From Chrysomallon squamiferum (lineage: Eukaryota > Mollusca > Gastropoda > Neomphalida > Peltospiridae), in the NCBI GenBank assembly GCA_012295275.1, contig CM022667.1:3013001-3077000 (forward strand): a stretch of 64,000 nucleotides of DNA, read 5' to 3'. Positions 36,674 through 48,534 of this stretch are shown here, in pieces. The notes under the pieces are model-generated. The model was not told where the DNA came from. It made no database searches and saw nothing but the letters and a program-made list of their open reading frames with translations. Numbering within the stretch: position 1 is the stretch's first letter; the number at the start of each line of letters is the position of its first letter. A program made the position numbers and the translations under genes.

Positions 36674-39396
36674 TATCTTTTGTCTTTCGTATCACAGATA
36701 TCAATTCAAAGCCTTACTTATCACCAGTAGGTCACATGCATGTGTATTTTACGCACAGATTTCATGTTCAAGAATCTACATTATCGAACAGTTGTCTTAA
36801 TTTTGACGTAATGACACCATGGAGAATTAATTGTTACGTCACATCGCTAATGAAACGTCATCCAGTGGTAATAGATTTGTTATTATTTTCATTATTTTTT
36901 TTTATGGGTATCCCAAGTAAACTAGTAAGTTGTTTTTTTTTTTTTTGCCATTTCATAATGTGTTTAATATTAATTTCACTGGCATTTATTTTTATTTTTA
37001 TTTTTTGCTTTACTTGGTTATATTCTCCAAAATCAAAGAGCAGTTTCTCTTAGCAGACTTATATTTCTTCCATCTGGCATCGCACAAAACGAATTTTTCA
37101 CTATTCGATGTACAAAATTCTTTTACGCCATTACAGTTCTAAGTTTAAAAAATATCTAAAAGTTCAAGGCAGAAAGAGCAGAATCAATATAAATTATCAG
37201 AATCACAAAAAAAAAAAAAATAATTATTTAAAAGCAGAAAGAGTAGAATCAATAACGTAAATTATCACTTTAACCATGAACTTTTCAAAAACTACTTTTC
37301 TCCTCTCCGTTATTTAACAAGCTACGGCATGTGTTATTACCAGCTGTCTTACATACCTCCAGCACAACTATTTTGCGCCTTCACCAATAGCCATCGTATC
37401 ACGTCTGTTTTTTTTTTTTTGTATTTTTTTATGAAATGGATCACCGCTGTTATTATCAAAGTATCCAAATTCACATGGAAACTTTTAAAATAATAATAAT
37501 TAAATTAAATTAAAAACAACTGGGAAATGTTACCAAACAATGAAAACAATCCCAGCTTAACTCCAAGCTAGTGGCAGGATGCAAATTCAACAAAGAAAAC
37601 TTGGATGTTACATTACTAATAATATGTTTGTGGTTTATTTTCTTATTTGGAAATAATAACAAATCATTTATAAATATAATAATTTTTTTTTTTTTATAAA
37701 AAACAAAAACACAATTTCATTCTCATACTGAAGCTAGTTATAAAACAAAACAAAACAAAATAATTTTTGAAAGCTTTATTTCTCAATGATTTTTTTTTTT
37801 CTTTTTTTGATGTATCAACAAAATGAAGCATGGTCTTAAAAGTATTCTTTAAATTTTAAACATTTCAGGGACTATGGAGATCACAAAACAGAGGTTATAA
37901 AGAAAAAAAAAAAAAATAAATAAAAATAAAAAATGACTTCAGCTCTCTTCCCAATAAAAATGTTTTAATCTGAAAAATATGGTTTTCTCAAAATTACTGA
38001 AAAGTCTAATGCCAATTTTCAACCTTTGTTGAATGTCCTCCATAGTACCTGAAAAATTTATCGACACCTGCAAAAGATTTATAAATTTACAAAAAAAAAA
38101 AAAGAAAAAAATACTCGACAGACAAAGCTTATTAAATATAATTATATACATAAAAACTACTGTATTCAAATTAAACAATCTAAAGGAAAATTGAAATGGT
38201 TTTGACTTAATTTTTATTTATAAATACTTCACAACATGTAATGACAAGATATTTAACTTCTTAAAAGAGAAAAAATTTGAATCCAACAAAAATAAAGATC
38301 CACGTAATGATTTTTAAAATTATTATTCTACTTGGAAATTTAACCCTGATGAACTTACAAAAATGAACCACATGTAACTTCCACATCCACCTCTTATCAA
38401 AAAAGAAAAAAAAAAAAAAAAAAAAAAAAAGAAAGAGTAAATAAAATATATTTAATAAATAATAAAGAACATGATTACAATGAAAAATGTTAACAAGTTT
38501 AACTCTTAGGAAGAGTATTAATGAAAAATGAATATTACGCGTAAATGGCTAAAAAAAAAAAAAAAAAATTCACTAACTAGTTAATTTCAAAAAATTAAAC
38601 ATGCTTACAACCATTATAAAGACACTAGAAATGGGACATGAGGCAAAACATTTAACTACACATTGATTTAACAACAAATGCCAACATTATGGAAATGAAG
38701 AAAAAGATTTTACACAAATTTTTCTAGTTAAAACATAACCTCAAAATTTCTTTTCAAATTGTATCCAGCTGGTTCAACTGTCTTCCAATGGACTAAAAAA
38801 GAACCCACCACAATTTGAAAAAAAAAAAAAAAAAATAGAGAGAGAAGCAATGATGCTTCTTTTTTTCCTTTGGAGTTAATGGACACATTTAAAAAAAATC
38901 ATTAAATAATTTTTTTTTTTTTTTTTTAAAACAATCGTAGTAATCCAATGAATATCATATTCGTTTCCCCCTCCAATGCTGCAAATTTAAGACACTTTAT
39001 TCCTTTTTTTTGGTCCAGATTGTAGTCTCTCTTTTGTCACTTTCATTTTAATCACAAAAAGAAATATCAACTGGTTCCTACCATAGTTGTTTTTCCAGAA
39101 CTTATAACCTGTATTTATCAACAATACTAAATTAAAAATAAGAAAATAATAACAAAAGGAAAAAGAAAAAATATATATTTAAATTAAAAAAAAGGAAGGA
39201 AAATAAATAGATTTTTTTTTCTTTTTTTTTTTTCATGTACTATTTTCCATCTTTTTCATTTTTTCAAACTTTTGCACATTTTTTTTTCTTCTTTTTATGT
39301 TCTTTTTTTTCTTTTTTTTTCTTGTTTTCCATTTTCACTTTTTTTTTGTTTGAAGTACATTACCACTGCTAGATGACTGTCTTTGTTGAATGGCTT
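36674..39396. other. Intergenic interval, short repeat gene 5' side to PABPN1 3' side
   Basis: About 2.7 kb with many A and T runs of 10-28 bases. The right part is probably PABPN1 3' UTR. An open stretch at 37939-38178 on the minus strand has no splice or homology support. Nothing else recognised. Confidence 0.55.
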
Positions 39397-42300
39397 TCAG
39401 TAAGGGGAATAATATGCTCGCCTGTACCTGCTACGGAAGCAAACAAATACTATTTATAAAAACCACTAACATAAATAACAAAAATTGAAATAAAATCTAA
39501 AATGCTTAAACAAATTATTTAATTTCAATTGTTTTATTTTTTTGTGCTTAAAATCTTTTTATTTTACAATCTTTCATTATATTTATACTTACCACTTTCT
39601 ACAACCTCAGTCTCTTAAAATCTAGCCCAGACCAAGTTAAAAACCTGTTAGGTGAACACAAGCTTGGTGGAATCACCCTTTCTATTTCTCACATCTCCGG
39701 AACATAATTTCAAGTCTCGTATTTTTTTAATTTTTAAATTTAATTTTTTTCTTTTTTCTTTTTCCTTTTTTTTTTATTCCTTGGTAAATTATTTAACCCT
39801 TTTCTTTTTGCAATTTTTTTTCATATTTTTTTTTTTTTTTTTAAATTCATAGTTGTGGATGGCAATTTAAATTATAAATAAAAAGTCTGTATTTCAGTAC
39901 CTGAAAGAAAATTTTAACAATAAAGAGAACATGCAGAGTAATACTTTAAATATAATTTATAAAACTCTTTAAAAAGAAAAAAAAAATTAATAATTTCTTA
40001 CTCCAAAAAACAATTAACTCGTTGTTTAACCTGAAAGCGTTCTGCTGCTTATTGCAATTTTTAAAATGCCCGTCACAATAAGTAGAAGCTAAACAAACAA
40101 AACCGAATACAGCTGAAAGGTTGGCTGTATTGTCTAGTATAGAAACATGTTGCTCACATGTATATCTTACCCAAATGGTCTTCGTCCTCGTGGAGTGTAA
40201 GCTCCATAAAAGCCACGACCTCTGCCCCGCCCACGTCCCCTGGGTGGTCTATTTGTTGTGGAAATACCAGGGCGATTTGTTCTTTTAGGAGTTACCTTCA
40301 AGTATACAAACAATCACATTTAAGATACTCGAAATAGATTTATTTAAATAAGGAAATGCAATTGTGGAAAACAGTTTTAAACAGAAGTATGGGGATAACT
40401 TAGCTGTTTATTTTTCTAGATTAGTTGGAGAGGATGTGAGAGAACAAGCACGAGAAAGAGAGGAGGAAGATGCATCAACATCATTTTTAATAAAGGTGTG
40501 GCAATAATCGAAAATGTTGGTTCATTTATTCAGGATCAGAAACAAAATTAAATCATTTGTAATCTTTAGTCTAACATGCAAAACATCATTTCCTGAATAT
40601 ATCCATGGATATAAAATACATTAATGTTTGACATTTACATCTTTTTAAGCTAAAACAGTGACTCACCCGATGTTGAAGGGAATTATTTTTCAACGGTAAT
40701 TTATCAGATAAAATGAAACCAGATTGTCAAGGAGAATGAAGATGGGGGAGCAGAGAGAAAAAATCATTCCTCCAAAATTTTTTTTTTTCAAATGAAGTTC
40801 TACGATTTAATTTCCTGAATATTTACACCATTAAGTCAACTGGTATGCCTCTATTTAGGTATATTTGGAAATAACTGTTAACCACTAATTAATTAGTAAC
40901 AGTGACTTTCCTGAGTATAAAACTATATTTTTCAGTGATAGTTTACAGAAAGGATTGATTGGGCAAGAGAAGAAAGTAATGAAGGAAAATATACCAGTAT
41001 ATATATATATATTTTTTATATTAATTCAGGATCAGCAAAGTGTTTTAAATCATTTGATATCTTTAGTCTAACATGCAAAACATCATTTCCTGAACATTTC
41101 AGTGGATTTTAAATACATATTAAGCAGGTACAGTCAAATCTCATTATAATGCCAATGTTTGTGTTGTATCAATTTGGGTGTTATAACGAGTTTGATGGTA
41201 TAACTAGTTTTCTGAAACTATAAATTACTACATGTACTGAATGTCAGCTCTTCATTTTCTTCTCCCAAAAATGCCTCACAGATGTCTGTTTTGTAAAGAG
41301 GAAACCAGAGAGGGTACACAGTTTCCTTATAGTTTTGAAATATTATTTATTATTCAAGTTCATACAATTTTTGATAGGGAGGTCTTAATGTTTCAGAACA
41401 ACAAAATTATTATAGGTTATAAAAACTATTTTGAATTAAGTAATAGTCCTTGAACTGCAATGAAATGGGCAACTGCTGTTTTAATGTTTTTTCATTTAGG
41501 CATGTAGATGTATCAGTATGTGTCAGAAAGAGATAAGGAATGAAGGAGATACATAAAAATAATGAAATTATTTAAAATATATATAGTTTTATTCAGGATC
41601 AGAAAAGAATTTTAAATCACGTGTAATCTTTAGTCTAACATGCAAAACATCATTTCCTGAATATTTCTATTAAATCAATGGATTTGAAATACAGACTAAA
41701 TGAATAAACATTTACATAAACGTAATTTGAAAAAAAAAAAAAAAAAAAAAAGACATTTGTGGATAACCTAACATGCTTTTCCAATTCATATATATATATA
41801 TTGTTTACACTATTGTATAAATTCCTAAATAATTTACCTTTGAAAAATAATTTAAAGAGAAATTGTAACAAGTGATTCCATTCATATATTCAATTTTCAG
41901 TGTACACTAGCCTTATTTGTTTTTTTTATTTTATATAATGTAATAATGAATAGTTGTCTTTTCTAAACTAGCTTTTACTTGATTCAGAAATGCATTAAAA
42001 AGGAAAAAAAAAAAGAACAAATATATATATTTATATTTATTTTTGAAAGTTTTAAAATCAGACAAAGGTATCTGAATGTTCAGGATCAGAAAGAAGTTTT
42101 AAATCATGATGTATCTTTAGTCTAACATGCAAAACATCATTTCCTGAACATTTCATAAATTAAAGTGAACTGAATCAAACTGGTGCTTGGAACACATTCT
42201 TTTTATTTCCTACTTAAAAAGTCCATTTGTACTTAAATGGTATCTTCAAATGACACACATTACAGACAAAAAGATAAACTGAAAATGGGTAGGAGGGGCT

Positions 42301-44571
42301 GGGACTGGTTTGAAACTAAACCATAGCACATATTTCAAAAAACTAATTTTATCAGGAAGACTAAAAATATTTTCCCTTGTAACAGATTTAGATTCATATA
42401 AAACAAAACACTGTTTTAACTTCATAGGTCTGTATTAGATCACTCATCATTACCTTAATGTGATGAAGAAATTTTTTAAGAAAGAAATTTCAAGATGAAA
42501 GTTACCTTTATTTGTCTGCCTCTGAACAATGATTCATCAAGAGCCATTGCAGTCGCTACAGAGTCCTTGTCAGCAAATTCAACGTAGGCAAATCTGAATT
42601 ACACACAACAAAAAGAAAAAATAACAAACACCAAGTATTTATGACATCCTTACATAATCCAAAAATGCTTTACAAATTTCTTAATCACACCAAATATTTA
42701 TAGCATGTCTGCATCTTCCAAAATGGTTTACAAATTAACACCAATCCACTTAAACATAACAGTGTGAATTTTGTTTTTAATCACAGTTCCATGAAGATAA
42801 TCTCTGTAGTTACAAAAATATTACAATACATTAACTGATGATATGTATGAAATTACAAAAATCAGCAATATTCAGGATCAGAAAGAAGTTTTAAATCATG
42901 TGCAATCTTTAGTCTAACATGCAAAACATCATTTCCTGAATATCAAATAATTTGAAAAAAAAAAAAAAAATGTTTTGGCATCTGGAATAAACAAATTCCA
43001 GAAATTATTGTTACAAATTATTCTTTCAAAAAAGTATTTTTCTACTCGAGTCTGCCATGGATGTCTTATTAAATTGCTTACAACACCTTTACACGGTGTG
43101 AAAACATACTACTTACAGATGTGAAAAAATAATATGAAAACTAGTAAGATTTATATTAATTAAGGTAGAATACCCTTTTGGATGGCCTGTGAACTTGTCA
43201 CACAGAATCGTCACTCGATTCACTGAACCGCAGCCATGAAAGTGCTGTTCCAACTCTTCTGCAGCCGCACCGTAATCAACCTACAATAACATCGCATCCT
43301 TGTACAAAACAAAATGTATCAACAAAACATTCGAAAGCAAATGACTTTTCTGTGTGAGAAAGACAGAGTTTTTTGAAACATGGAAAATGATAACAGAATG
43401 CTTTCGTTTTCTTTTTTTGATCTCTTTGAAAAATGAAATTTATTAATATTTATTAATACTCTAAAAGTACTGAAACTCATATGTATTAATTACTTTTAAG
43501 ATGAATCCAGTAAATTATTTCTATATCCACAGATCAAAGCATATGAATAATACTTTCAATTTTAGTATCAAAATTTTTTTTTTTTTAAACAAATTACAAG
43601 CATCAAAACCATTAACTTACATTTCCGACATATATTGATCTTGAATCTGCATCAACCTTTTCTTCTATTGTTGGAAATGTTGACGAGGATGCTTGAAATA
43701 AAATTGCAAAAATTATTTTTCATGTAAAACAAAGAACTAACAATTATGAGGAATACACCACATCTCACCCTGTATGCAAAGGTGTAACAACTTTTTAACA
43801 ATAACCTGAATAAATAAATCTGATGAACATTACATCATTATTAAATCTGGATTATTTCTGTGCAGCATACATTTAGATCATTTCCTTGCATAACCAGTGC
43901 TGCACATTAAGCACAGAGAAAAAAAATAATTAAAAAATAATTAAAAAATGCGTACGAGTTATATATAGAATTGAATTTTACAAGTAAAAGTTTTAACAAC
44001 ATACAGACTGATGATGAACTCATATTCATCTGTTTCTCCACTTCACTCTGCATTTCTTTCAACTTTTCAGCTTCTTCCTCCATTTCTTTGACTCTTGCTT
44101 TGATTGCTTCAAGTTCCTAAGGAAAACATTTTTTATTTATTTGCTGAGATTGATACTATGACGTATAAATATCGTGTACCTGTAACGTAGTCTTCACATT
44201 TATTTGCAATTATGGGTTTAAAAAATAAATAAATACATAATAAAAAAATTCCTCATTTAAAATAACTTGATTCCAAAAACCTACTAATAGCACTATTTTA
44301 TTAAACTCTATTTCTGTTATTCTTAATAATGTCTTTCTCCACGTTTTTAAGCTTTCTTTGTTTCAGATCAAATAATTAGTAGAATGAACGTACTTAATGA
44401 ATTAAAAATACAAACCGGATCTTCAACTGCACCATCTTCAGTGGCAGCGGTATTATTATCGACATCATTTCCTTCATTTTCGAACGACGTTGTGTCGAAT
44501 TCTGTGTTTTCTTCTTGGAAGCTTTCGTTCTCGTCATTAACTAATTCCGTCATATTTTTGTCTAATCTCAT
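39397..44571 (-). CDS. PABPN1: Polyadenylate-binding protein, nuclear 1 (PABP2)
   Basis: Seven exons in order: 44416-44571, 44005-44116, 43621-43691, 43174-43280, 42506-42593, 40171-40295, 39397-39427; phases agree and the product is 229 residues. PABPN1 binds growing poly(A) in the nucleus and sets tail length with poly(A) polymerase and CPSF. The N-terminus is acidic and lacks the polyalanine tract of vertebrates. Next comes an [20 protein letters not shown] coiled coil (about residues 53-85), one RRM with RNP2 IYVGNV and RNP1 KGFAYVEF (about 109-185), then [10 protein letters not shown] and an Arg/Gly-rich tail ending YYSPY. The last exon codes only ten residues plus stop and matches the human C-terminal YSPY; if the 40171 donor were not used, the frame would stop at once with TAA, so retention of that intron would give a tail-less form. 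Two introns carry snoRNA-like copies. Confidence 0.96.
40528..40598 (-). ncRNA. C/D-box snoRNA-like copy 1, PABPN1 intron
   Basis: On the minus strand: terminal stem ATTCAGGA/TCCTGAAT, C-box-like ATGATGT next to the left arm, and D box CTGA next to the right arm. The internal phrase TGCATGTTAGACTAAAGAT is shared by all five copies. The segment before the D box differs most here. Same intron (40296-42505) as copies 2-4. Confidence 0.72.
41024..41094 (-). ncRNA. C/D-box snoRNA-like copy 2, PABPN1 intron
   Basis: Same boxes and terminal stem (seven pairs) and the same conserved internal phrase as the other copies. The guide before the D box ends CACTTTG instead of CTTCTTT. Confidence 0.72.
41591..41662 (-). 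ncRNA. C/D-box snoRNA-like copy 3, PABPN1 intron
   Basis: Eight-pair terminal stem, C-like ATGATGT, D box CTGA and the invariant internal phrase. The guide before the D box reads TTCTTTT. Confidence 0.74.
42079..42148 (-). ncRNA. C/D-box snoRNA-like copy 4, PABPN1 intron
   Basis: Seven-pair terminal stem, C-like and D boxes and the invariant internal phrase. Its D-box guide ends CTTCTTT, as in copy 5. It is the copy in this intron nearest the upstream exon (42506). Confidence 0.74.
42870..42941 (-). ncRNA. C/D-box snoRNA-like copy 5, separate PABPN1 intron
   Basis: The only copy in the intron 42594-43173, so it has the usual animal layout of one snoRNA per intron. Terminal stem of eight pairs, C-like box at 42926-42932 and D box at 42878-42881. 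The internal phrase GCATGTTAGACT is complementary to a conserved segment of 28S rRNA as I recall it. Confidence 0.78.
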
Positions 44572-44775
44572 ACCATTACAAATTATAAATTAATGATAGA
44601 CGATTGAAATAAAGGTTTCAAATCTTGTAATAATATAACAACAATAAAACAGATTACTTATCGTTCATTAAAAAGGCAGGATGCTAAAAGATAAAACAGA
44701 TTTTTAAAGTAAAACGAATTTTTAAAACTATGGCGTCCCTAAAGGTCCGTTTCCGGTAGATAGATTAAGAGTTAT
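44572..44775 (-). promoter_or_regulatory. Probable PABPN1 promoter and 5' UTR
   Basis: The sequence next to the PABPN1 start contains CTATGGCGTCC (YY1-like) and GTTTCCGGTA (ETS-like on the minus strand) within about 190 bases, with no clear TATA box. This composition is typical of housekeeping promoters. The transcription start is not determinable here. Confidence 0.4.
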
Positions 44776-45144
44776 TTCCCTTAATTTCTTTATATTACCT
44801 TCGTTGATTGAAGAAAATTATTTTAGTCTTTGATATTATAAAACCTTTTAAAATATATTAAAATATTTTTGAGGCGACGACACTCAATTATTTTACCTTA
44901 AAAAAAGGATAACATACATAATGTCGATGACTTTGTACAAACAGATATTTCAATAGAATATTTATTTACAATTTAATCATATGCAAATCGAATAGCCTCT
45001 CCAAAGACTACACTTACCGGTTCCCAGGAGTGGATCCTTTTTATGCACCTTCTTGTACATGGGCAAGCCTAATCATAATGTAACCAGTCACCTATTATAT
45101 TAAACAAACAAACAAACAAAACTGTGATTATGATGATGATGATG

Positions 45145-45180
<36 letters not shown>

Positions 45181-45236
45181 CATTTCAAAAAAGCAACCTA
45201 ACTACCTTCAATTTGTAGAATAAATTCTGTTCAGTC

Positions 45237-45277
<41 letters not shown>

Positions 45278-46140
45278 TAATATTTCACATTTAATGAGAA
45301 ACATAAGGGGAAAGAACTCTGCAAGTACATGTGAAACAGTACAGGTTTAATTATCTGTATTTTTTTTTTTTAGTAATATATAATAATAATAATAATAATA
45401 ACAGTAGTAGTAGTAGCAGTAGTACAAGTAATAATATAGTGGCAGACAAACCCAAATGTTTCATCAGCTATAATTATTCTATTAAAAGCCAATTTCTGAT
45501 GTTAAAAAAGAAATAATTAATATCAGTCTTAATATTTCAAACAAGCTTGAAACAAGTTATTGTTAGTAGATTTAACAATCTTATGCAATCAAACTGTATA
45601 CTGAATTTTATGCAGCAGTATTGCTTCCATTGTAGTTATATTCATCTTCAAAACTTCTACATCATTAACGTTTTGTAAGAAATGGCCTTTGTAAAAAGAA
45701 GTTACCACAGTTTAATGTTGTATATCTAAGTTTAAATAAAAAACATAAAACAAAGACGTTTGTAGTTTTTTTTTTTAATTTTAAAATAAAAGCTAAAAAG
45801 CTGACACAATTTATATATTCACGTACATTTTACAACACCTATTTTTGTATAGATTAGCTAAGAATGATGTGAAACATCATTTATGGCATTTTAATAATTA
45901 ATGGAATTTCATGGTGTATTTGAATTATTTATTACAAGAATTAAGACACCTATTCTTTCTTGGTGGCAGAATACCGTACCAACTATAAAAGAAGTTTTAT
46001 GAGAAATGGAATTTGAAATGTTTCTTCTACTGAAACATAAAATGCTCTTCTGTACATTAACAGATTTAAAAAAAATTCTGGTGACAAAAATTATAAAAGA
46101 GAAAGTGTAATTTATATTTTTTTTATTGTTAATGATAATG

Positions 46141-46195
<55 letters not shown>

Positions 46196-48534
46196 GACAG
46201 AAACAGAGATTGCAAATTTAAAAATGTAAAACCATTTTTTTTAAACATTCATTTACAGATATTATAGGGATCAACTTCTACATGATTACAAACTTAAAAG
46301 ATATGAATGATGTAGATTTCCTTAATAACCCACTATTATTTTAGACAAAAATACTTTAATTCAAAGTAAATCAAACATTTTCATAGATAATTAACATAGC
46401 CATAAAACACAAAATATTATCTTTCGTTACTGTGTTATTTAATTAAAACCAAAATCTAACAGAACCATTTTTTCATAAAATTTATTCGCATTTGAATAAA
46501 ATTCAACTTAATAAATATATTAAAAAAATATAAGTAGAAAATATCTGAGTATAATATAATAATTTAACAATCATAGTGCTACAGCCAGAAGAAATCAACT
46601 CATGGTAAAGAAATCTACGACTGTCGTATATAAGCATGTACACTTTTTTGAACTCTCGCATATTTGTTGATGGAAACACTTTACTTTTTAATTTCCTGTT
46701 CCAAGTCCGATTTCTGTACTAGAATGGAGTCACAGATATAGTGCAAGTGCAAATAGTTTATTTATTATTATCTATTAACTTCTCCAGACTGCTATAGACC
46801 TGTCAAAATGAGCATAGTGAGAAACTTTAAAATAGTATGTTTTCATATTAGTGAAGATATAAATGATAATGAAATAAATTTGTCTTATGGTGTCTGCTCC
46901 CCTTTCTTTAGTTCATCCCTAGTTTCTTAAACCCTTTTCTATCACTGCACATTTAACACAATAGTTTTATCATCAAGTTGCTGTACCAATTTCAAATTAG
47001 CTTAGATCAAGTCTAACAAATAATAGTACCTGTTAATAAAAATATTTTGAGGTATTATTAAATGTATAATCTATTAATTCCCTCTCTTAAATTATCTCCC
47101 TTACATCTACATAATTATGGGTTATCTTAATATAGAAATAATGATCAGCTCGTAAGTAATTTCAGCTGACTATAATGATATAAAATGGATCCCAATATTA
47201 ATTTAATAACAATCAATATGACCTGGACTGGGTCAGGAGGTCAATCCTATTGTTGAGTTCATTGATTATTCTGTCCCCAGACTGGGATGATAAAGGTGGT
47301 AGATAAAATTTCCTGTCCAAACAACATATAAAGCAAATTAAAAAAAAATTCTTTATGTGATAAAAGTAGATTTAAGCATTTGTTTTTATATTATCACCTG
47401 TATTTCATTAGTAAAAGAGAACACGTCAATGTAAAATTTCTTCATTCACACAATTTTATTTCATTTTTCCATTTCCTAAATTCTGTAGTAAGTAGAATGT
47501 TTTTTTTTAAGGACCCTGATTAATATTCATTATCTCAAATAGTGATGCAATAAATAATAACTAATTATTAACAAATGCACAACACAATTAAATGTGATAT
47601 ATCCAAAATTGCAAATAAAGTAAAAAAAAAAAAAAAAAAAAATAAATACAAATAATAGTAACAAAAATAAATAATAAGATCTCCTTCAATTCAAACGAGA
47701 AATGTTAAAGGCCATTTTTTTTGTGCTCCTGCTTATAAATTATATCATACTTTAATTACAAAAAAGTAGGAAGCTCTTCTAATGTACAAAATAAAAATGT
47801 ACAGACTAGCAGATGGACAGACTCTAAGATAGCCAATATATGAGACAGTTCTTCAGCCATGCTTTTTTTAAATAAACTATTGAAAACAAATACTCAAGAC
47901 AATATAACAATTATATATTTGCAGTTTGCTAACTTTTTTTTTAAAATTTATTAAATGAATTCATAACATTCTGATTGTTTTCATCAGTCCATCAAGATAA
48001 AGGGTTTTTTAGCTATATTTGTTTTAAAATGTTTTGTTATAAGATTCTTCTATAGATTAAATATCAGTACAGAGTATAAAACATCAGGCAATAATACAAC
48101 ACATAACACCCAAATATATTTAATAATACACACATACACATTCTCTCTCTCGCTCTCATAGACACATAATATACACACTTAGTGCACAGTCAGTCATAGG
48201 TTTTAAAAAACAAAACAGCTGTACATTGACACCAGGTTAAGTAAACAATAAAACATTTTAATAAAACAAACAATAAATCACAGACTTAATTGTGAGAAAT
48301 ACACTAAATTCATAATATAAGCTTCATGTTATTTGGTTTCTTTGAAGTTTTAAAAAATATTTTAGTTATGTTCATACCTCAGACGAACAGATAGAAATAA
48401 TCTGTGCATGCACATTATCTACACCCCTGGCATTACAAACACTGATATACAGACAGAAATTTAGGTACACACACACACATATACGTGAAACTAAAGCACC
48501 CATATTTTCTTAATTATCCAACACCATAGTTACA
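44776..48534. other. Intergenic interval, PABPN1 5' side to FAM210A 3' side
   Basis: About 3.8 kb, AT-rich, with (AAT)n at about 45143-45170, 45237-45273 and 46137-46196. The right part may be FAM210A 3' UTR. One exon-like stretch at 45018-45068 on the minus strand is discussed as a finding. No gene recognised. Confidence 0.55.

Noticed and set aside
37939-38178. 79-codon minus-strand frame right of the short repeat gene
   Set aside because: It has no recognisable similarity, weak borders, and probably lies in PABPN1 3' UTR or intergenic DNA.
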